A stretch of 64,000 bases of DNA from Buddleja alternifolia (Eukaryota > Streptophyta > Magnoliopsida > Lamiales > Scrophulariaceae): NCBI GenBank assembly GCA_019426215.1, contig CM033393.1:28708591-28772590 (forward strand), written 5' to 3'. Positions 55,993 to 64,000 of the stretch are shown one piece after another (positions within the stretch are counted from its first letter, which is position 1; each line of letters starts with the position of its first letter). Made by a program: the position numbers and the translations under genes. The notes beneath the pieces are model-generated. The model was not told the origin of the DNA, ran no database searches, and saw only the letters and a list, made by a program, of their open reading frames with translations.

Positions 55993-57759
55993 ACTAACTT
56001 TCAATTGGGAGGCAAGGAATACGACAATACATTGCGAAACTAATAAAAATGACATGTTTTAATTTATTATAAACTCAAATTGGATCCAATCAGGACGATT
56101 TATGATTGAAAAAACAGACGCTTATACCGGTATGATAAACATCCGGTTAATCGATATACAAGTCATATTGGAAACAGAATTGCACAACGATACATAAACA
56201 ACTGACATTCAATTGGGTGACATGGAATACTACAATACATTGCGAAACTAATAAAAATCACATGTTTTATTTTATTATAAACTCAAATTGGATCCAATCA
56301 GAACGATTTATGATTGAAAAAATAGACGCTTATACCGGTATGATAAACATCCGGTTAAGCGGTATACAAGGCATATTCAAAACAGAATTGCACATCGATA
56401 CATAAACAACTGACTTTCAATTGGGTGGCATGGAATACGACAATACATTGCGAAACTAATAAAAATGACATGTTTTATTTTATTATAAACTCAAATTGGA
56501 TCCAATCAGAATGATTTATGATTGAAAAAACAGACGCTTATACCGGTATGATAAACATCCGGTTAAACGGTATACAAGGCATATTCGAAACAGAATTGCA
56601 CATCGATACATAAACAACTGACATTCAACTGGGTGACATGGAATACTACAATACATTGCGAAACTAATAAAAATGACATGTTTTATTTTATTACAAACTC
56701 AAATTGGATCCAATCAGAACGATTTATGATTGAAAAAATAGACGCTTATACCGGTATGATAAACATCCGGTTAATCGGTATACAAGTCATATTGGAAACA
56801 GAATTGCACATCGATACATAAACAACTGACATTCAATTGGGTGACATGGAATACTACAATACATTGCGAAACTAGTAAAAATGACATGTTTTATTTTATT
56901 ATAAACTCAAATTGGATCCAATCAGAACGATTTTTGATTGAAAAAACAGACGCTTATGCCGTTATGATAAACATCCGGTTAAGCGGTATACAAGGCATAT
57001 TCAAAACAGAATTGCACATCGATACAACAACTGACTTTCAATTGGGTGGCATGGAATACGACAATACATTGCGAAACTAATAAAAATGACATGTTTTATT
57101 TTATTATAAACTCAAATTGGATCCAATCAGAATGATTTATGATTGAAAAAACAGACGCTTATACCGGTATGATAAACATCCGGTTAAACGGTATACAAGG
57201 CATATTCGAAACAGAATTGCACATCGATACATAAACAACTGACATTCAACTGGGTGACATGGAATACTACAATACATTGCGAAACTAATAAAAATGACAT
57301 GTTTTATTTTATTATAAACTCAAATTGGATCCAATCAGAACGATTTATGATTGAAAAAATAGACGCTTATACCGGTATGATAAACATCCGGTTAATCGGT
57401 ATACAAGTCATATTGGAAACAGAATTGCACATCGATACATAAACAACTGACATTCAATTGGGTGGCATGGAATACGACAATACATTGCGAAACTAATAAA
57501 AATGACATGTTTTATTTTATTATAAACTCAAATTGGATCCAATCAGAACGATTTATGATTGAAAAAACAGACGCTTATACCGGTATGATAAACATCCGGT
57601 TAAGCGGTATACAAGGCATATTCAAAACAGAATTGCACATCGATACATAAACAACTGACTTTCAATTGGGTGGCAAGGAATACGACAATACATTGCGAAA
57701 CTAATAAAAATGACATGTTTTATTTTATTATAAACTCAAATTGGATCCAATCAGAACGA

Positions 57760-59420
57760 TTTATGATTGAAAAATAGAGCTTATACTGGTATGATAAACA
57801 TTCCGGTTAAACGGTATACAGGCATATTCGAAACAGAATTGCACATCGATACATAAACAACTGACATTCAATTGGGTGACATGGAATACTACAATAGATT
57901 GAAAAAACAGACGCTTATGCCGTTATGATAAACATCCGGTTAAGCGGTATACAAGGCATATTCAAAACAGAATTGCACATCGATACATAAACAACTGACT
58001 TTCAATTGGGTGGCAAGGAATACGACAATACATTGCGAAACTAATAAAAATGACATGTTTTATTTTATTATAAACTCAAATTGGATCCAATCAGAACGAT
58101 TTATGATTGAAAAAACAGACGCTTATACCGGTATGATAAACATCCGGTTAAACGGTATACAAGGCATATTCGAAACAGAATTGCACATCGATACATAAAC
58201 AACTGACATTCAATTGGGTGACATGGAATACTACAATACATTGCGAAACTAATAAAAATGACATGTTTTATTTTATTATAAACTCAAATTGGATCCAATC
58301 AGAACGATATTTGATTGAAAAAATAGACGCTTATACCGGTATGATAAACACCCGGTTAAACGGTATACAAGGCATATTCGAAACAGAATTGCACATCGAT
58401 ACATAAACAACTGACATTCAATTGGGTGACATGGAATACTACAATACATTGCGAAACTAGACGCTTCTGCCGTTATGATAAACATTCGGTTAAGCGGTAT
58501 ACAAGGCATATTCAAAACAGAATTGCACATCGATACATAAACAACTAACTTTCAATTGGGAGGCAAGGAATACGACAATACATTGCGAAACTAATAAAAA
58601 TGACATGTTTTATTTTATTATAAACTCAAATTGGATCCAATCAGAACGATTTGATTGAAAAACAGACGCTTATGCCGTTATGATAAACATCCGGTTAAGC
58701 GGTATACAGGCATATTCAAACAAATTGCACATCGATACATAAACAACTGACTTTCAATTGGGGGGACATGGAATACTACAATACATTGCGAAACTAATAA
58801 AAAGACATGTTTTATTTTATTATAAACTCAAATTGGATCCAATCAGAACGATTTATGATTGAAAAAACAGACGCTTATACCGGTATGATAACATCCGTTA
58901 AACGGTATACAGGCATATTCGAAACAGAATTGCACATCGATACATAAACAACTGACATTCAATTGGGTGACATGGAATACTACAATACATTGCGAAACTA
59001 ATAAAAATGACATGTTTTATTTTATTATAAATTCAAATTGGATCGGATCCAATCAGAACTGATATGAAAAAATAGACGCTTATACCGGTATGATTAAACT
59101 GCGTTATGATAAACATCGGTTAATGCGGTATACAAGGCATATTCAAACAGAATTGCACATCGATACATAAACAACTGACTTTCAATTGGGTGGCATGGAA
59201 TACGACAATACATTGCGAAACTATAAAAATGACATGTTTTATTTTATTATACTCAACTCAAATTGGATCCAATCAGAACGATTTATGATTGAAAAAACAA
59301 CGCTTATACGGTATGATAAACATCGGTTAAACGGTATACAAGGCATATTCGAAACAGAATTGCACATCGATACATAAACAACTGACATTCAACTGGGTGA
59401 CATGACATGGAATACTAAAC
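57760..59420 (+). repeat. Indel-rich satellite zone
   Basis: Monomers here carry many one-base losses or gains (for example GAAAAATAGAGCTT, TACAGGCATATTC, GGATCGGATCC, CATGACATGGAATAC), plus a second deletion monomer joined at ACAATA/GATTGAAAAAAC near 57896. Flanking monomers are nearly free of such indels. Confidence 0.8.
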
Positions 59421-62400
59421 AATACATGCGAAACTAATAATAATGACATGTTTTATTTTATTACAAACTCAAATTGGATCCAATCAGAACGATTTATGAT
59501 TGAAAAAATAGACGCTTATACCGGTATGATAAACATCCGGTTAATCGGTATACAGGTCATATTGGAAACAGAATTGCACATCGATACATAAACAACTGAC
59601 ATTCAATTGGGTGACATGGAATACTACAATACATTGCGAAACTAGTAAAAATGACATGTTTTATTTTATTATAAACTCAAATTGGATCCAATCAGAACGA
59701 TTTTTGATTGAAAAAACAGACGCTTATGCCGTTATGATAAACATCCGGTTAAGCGGTATACAAGGCATATTCAAAACAGAATTGCACATCGATACATAAA
59801 CAACTGACTTTCAATTGGGTGGCATGGAATACGACAATACATTGCGAAACTAATAAAAATGACATGTTTTATTTATTATAAACTCAAATTGGATCCAATC
59901 AGAACGATTTATGATTGAAAAAACAGACGCTTATACCGGTATGATAAACATCCGGTTAAACGGTATACAAGGCATATTCGAAACAGAATTGCACATCGAT
60001 ACATAAACAACTGACATTCAATTGGGTGACATGGAATACTACAATACATTGCGAAACTAATAAAAATGACATGTTTTATTTTATTATAAACTCAAATTGG
60101 ATCCAATCAGAACGATTTATGATTGAAAAAATAGACGCTTATACCGGTATGATAAACATCCGGTTAATCGGTATACAAGTCATATTGGAAACAGAATTGC
60201 ACATCGATACATAAACAACTGACATTCAATTGGGTGACATGGAATACTACAATACATTGCGAAACTAATAAAAATGACATGTTTTATTTTATTATTAACT
60301 CAAATTGGATCCAATCAGAACGATTTTTGATTGAAAAAATGACGCTTATGCCGTATGATAAACATCGGTTATGCGGTATACAAGGCATATTCAAAACAGA
60401 ATTGCACATCGATACATAAACAACTGACTTTCAATTGGGTGGCATGGAATACGACAATACATTGCGAAACTAATAAAAATGACATGTTTTATTTTATTAT
60501 AAACTCAAATTCGATCCAATCAGAACGATTTATGATTGAAAAAATAGACGCTTATACCGGTATGATAAACATCCGGTTAAACGGTATATAAGGCATATTC
60601 GAAACAGAATTGCACATCGATACATAAACAACTGACATTCAATTGGGTGACATGGAATACTACAATACATTGCGAAACTAGACGCTTCTGCCGTTATGAT
60701 AAACATTCGGTTAAGCGGTATACAAGGCATATTCAAAACAGAATTGCACATCGATACATAAACAACTAACTTTCAATTGGGAGGCAAGGAATACGACAAT
60801 ACATTGCGAAACTAATAAAAATGACATGTTTTATTTTATTATAAACTCAAATTGGATCCAATCAGAACGATTTATGATTGAAAAAACAGACGCTTATACC
60901 GGTATGATAAACATCCGGTTAAGCGGTATACAAGTCATATTCGAAACAGAATTGCACATCGATACATAAACAACTGACATTCAATTGGGTGACATGGAAT
61001 ACTACAATACATTGCGAAACTAATAAAAATCACATGTTTTATTTTATTATAAACTCAAATTGGATCCAATCAGAACGATTTATGATTGAAAAAATAGACG
61101 CTTATACCGGTATGATAAACATCCGGTTAATCGGTATACAAGGCATATTCGAAACAGAATTGCACATCGATACATAAACAACTGACATTCAATTGGGTGA
61201 CATGGAATACTACAATACATTGCGAAACAGACGCTTCTGCCGTTATGATAACAAATCGGTTAAGCGGTATACAAGGCATATTCAAAACAGAATTGCACAT
61301 CGATAATAACAACTAACTTTCAATTGGGAGGCAAGGAATACTACAATACATTGCGAAACTAATAAAAATGACATGTTTTATTTTATTATAAACTCAAATT
61401 GGATCCAATCAGAACGATTTTTGATTGAAAAAACAGACGCTTATGCCGTTATGATAAACATCCGGTTAAGCGGTATACAAGTCATATTGGAAACAGAATT
61501 GCACATCGATACATAAACAACTGACATTCAATTGGGTGACATGGAATACTACAATACATTGCGAAACTAATAAAAATCACATGTTTTATTTTATTATAAA
61601 CTCAAATTGGATCGAATCAGAACGATTTATGATTGAAAAAATAGACGCTTATACCGGTATGATAAACATCCGGTTAAGCGGTATACAAGGCATATTCAAA
61701 ACAGAATTGCACATCGATACATAAACAACTGACTTTCAATTGGGTGGCATGGAATACGACAATACATTGCGAAACTAATAAAAATGACATGTTTTATTTT
61801 ATTATAAACTCAAATTGGATCCAATCAGAATGATTTATGATTGAAAAAACAGACGCTTATACCGGTATGATAAACATCCGGTTAAACGGTATACAAGGCA
61901 TATTCGAAACAGAATTGCACATCGATACATAAACAACTGACATTCAACTGGGTGACATGGAATACTACAATACATTGCGAAACTAATAAAAATGACATGT
62001 TTTATTTTTTATAAACTCAAATTGGATCCAATCAGAACGATTTATGATTGAAAAAATAGACGCTTATACCGGTATGATAAACATCCGGTTAATACAAGGC
62101 ATATTCAAAACAGAATTGCACATCGATACATAAACAACTGACTTTCAATTGGGTGACATGGAATACTACAATACATTGCGAAACTAGTAAAAATGACATG
62201 TTTTATTTTATTATAAACTCAAATTGGATCCAATCAGAACGATTTTTGATTGAAAAAACAGACGCTTATGCCGTTATGATAAACATCCGGTTAAGCGGTA
62301 TACAAGGCATATTCAAAACAGAATTGCACATCGATACATAAACAACTGACTTTCAATTGGGTGGCATGGAATACGACAATACATTGCGAAACTAATAAAA

Positions 62401-64000
62401 ATGACATGTTTTATTTTATTATAAACTCAAATTGGATCCAATCAGAATGATTTATGATTGAAAAAACAGACGCTTATACCGGTATGATAAACATCCGGTT
62501 AAACGGTATACAAGGCATATTCGAAACAGAATTGCAAATCGATACATAAACAACTGACATTCAACTGGGTGACATGGAATACTACAATACATTGCGAAAC
62601 TAATAATAATGACATGTTTTATTTTATTATAAACTCAAATTGGATCCAATCAGAACGATTTATGATTGAAAAAATAGACGCTTATACCGGTATGATAAAC
62701 ATCCGGTTAATCGGTATACAGGTCATATTGGAAACAGAATTGCACATCGATACATAAACAACTGACATTCAATTGGGTGACATGGAATACTACAATACAT
62801 TGCGAAACTAGTAAAAATGACATGTTTTATTTTATTATTAACTCAAATTGGATCCAATCAGAACGATTTTTGATTGAAAAAACTGACGCTTATGCCGTTA
62901 TGATAAACATCGGGTTATGCGGTATACAAGGCATATTCAAAACAGAATTGCACATCGATACATAAACAACTGACTTTCAATTGGGTGGCGTGGAATACGA
63001 CATTACATTGCGAAACTAATAAAAATGACATGTTTTATTTTATTATAAACTCAAATTCGATCCAATCAGAACGATTTATGATTGAAAAAATAGACGCTTA
63101 TACCGGTATGATAAACATCCGGTTAAACGGTATACAAGGCATATTCGAAACAAAATTGCACATCGATACATAAACAACTGACATTCAATTGGGTGACATG
63201 GAATACTACAATACATTGCGAAACTAATAAAAATGACATGTTTTATTTTATTATAAACTCAAATTGGATCCAATCAGAACGATTTATGATTGAAAAAGTA
63301 GACGCTTATACCGGTATGATAAACACCCGGTTAAACGGTATACAAGTCATATTCGAAACAGAATTGCACATCGATACATAAACAACAGACATTCAATTGG
63401 GTGACATGAAATACTACAATACATTGCGAAACTAGTAAAAATGACATGTTTTATTTTATTATTAACTCAAATTGGATCCAATCAGAACGATTTTTGATTG
63501 AAAAAACAGACGCTTTTGCCGTTATGATAAACATCCGGTTAAGCGGTATACAAGGGATATTCGAAACAGAATTGCACATCGATACTTAAATAACTGACAT
63601 TCAACTGGGTGACATGGAATACTACAATACATTGCGAAACTAATAAAAATGACATGTTTTATATTATTATTAACTCAAATTGGATCCAATCAGAACGATT
63701 TTTGATTGAAAAAACAGACGCTTATGCCGTTATGATAAACATCCGGTTAAGCGGTATACAAGGTATATTCGAAACAGAATTGCACATCGATACTTAAATA
63801 ACTGACATTCAACTGGGTGACATGGAATACTACAATACATTGCGAAACTAATAAAAATGACATGTTTTATTTTATTATAAACTCAAATTGGATCCAATCA
63901 GAACGATTTATGATTGAAAAAACAGACGCTTATACCGGTATGATAAACATCCGGTTAAACGGCATACAAGGCATATTCGAAACAGAATTGCACATCGATA

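Larger units (their letters stand above)
54953..64000 (+). repeat. 208-bp satellite DNA array, ~46 monomers
   Basis: Head-to-tail monomers of 208 bp fill the rest of the window and continue past it. Each contains GACATGGAATAC, ACATTGCGAAACTA, AATGACATGTTTTATTTTAT, the palindrome ATTGGATCCAAT, GACGCTTATACCGGTATGAT, a GGTTAAACGG-like block and GAATTGCACATCGATAC. Three recurrent variants differ at the GGTTANNCGG block and its flanks (AGC, AAC, ATC types). Many monomers open a 62-codon frame. Because 208 is not a multiple of three and the frame always closes at the same place, these are not genes. The centromere-like size and abundance suggest structural satellite DNA, but I cannot show centromere function. 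Confidence 0.95.

Noticed and set aside
55043..63797. Repeated 62-codon ORFs in the satellite, highly similar to each other, as a possible gene family
   Set aside because: They recur because the DNA monomer recurs. The 208-bp period shifts the frame, each ends at the same stop, and there is no start context, intron or known motif.
54953..64000. CRISPR-like array
   Set aside because: The repeats are contiguous 208-bp units with no unique spacers, and the context is a plant genome.
54953..64000. Calling the array a functional centromere
   Set aside because: Monomer length and pattern fit, but sequence alone cannot show CENH3 loading, and no CENP-B-like box was seen.
1..64000. tRNA, rRNA, telomeric repeats or host genes
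   Set aside because: No cloverleaf, no rRNA-like block and no TTTAGGG run was seen. All domain-bearing frames belong to mobile elements.

Overview
The window is AT-rich plant nuclear DNA, probably pericentromeric or otherwise heterochromatic, from a flowering plant and most likely a eudicot. I base this on the element types: Tat/Retand-like and Athila-like Ty3/gypsy elements, a SIRE-like Ty1/copia element, an L1-type LINE carrying a plant RNase H domain, MULE-type MITEs and a 208-bp satellite. I cannot name the species. I see no host protein-coding gene, no tRNA or rRNA gene and no CRISPR array. Nearly every long reading frame belongs to a transposable element, and most are broken by stops or frameshifts.

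Layout. 1-5075: AT-rich DNA with three small DNA transposons. Two of them (947-2275 and 2755-2926) have exact 9-bp target duplications. 5076-42455: one minus-strand LINE cut into four pieces by nested insertions. From left to right the insertions are a non-coding LTR element with both LTRs (5925-9108), a minus-strand Tat-type gypsy element (9563-22323) and a plus-strand SIRE-like copia element (22324-36663) sitting in the Tat 5' LTR. A 1.7-kb solo LTR lies in the copia gag, a 1.2-kb Athila-like solo LTR lies in the Tat element, and a second 1.75-kb solo LTR lies in the LINE endonuclease (38604-40357). 42456-54952: an Athila-type gypsy element with gag, pol and an env-position ORF, whose 3' LTR is cut off. 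54953-64000: about 46 head-to-tail copies of a 208-bp satellite, running off the window.

How the parts relate. Excising three of the insertions with one copy of the target duplication rejoins the host element's reading frame, so the nesting order is well supported: LINE first, then Tat, copia and the solo LTRs. The Tat/copia/LINE right-hand junction at about 36663 is not clean. A deletion appears to have removed most of the copia 3' LTR, most of the Tat 5' LTR and about 150-200 LINE codons.

Points worth most attention: (a) dense clusters of a GACCGCGGC-like word just upstream of the Athila TATA box and at two internal sites, with a different palindromic word in the same place in a related solo LTR; (b) a 15-base perfect complement between a site just after the 5' LTR of the 5925-9108 element and the interior of its own LTR, where no ordinary tRNA primer site is seen; (c) a three-exon antisense gene inside the Tat element; (d) a very long intron-containing third ORF in the copia element; (e) a three-monomer higher-order pattern in the satellite.
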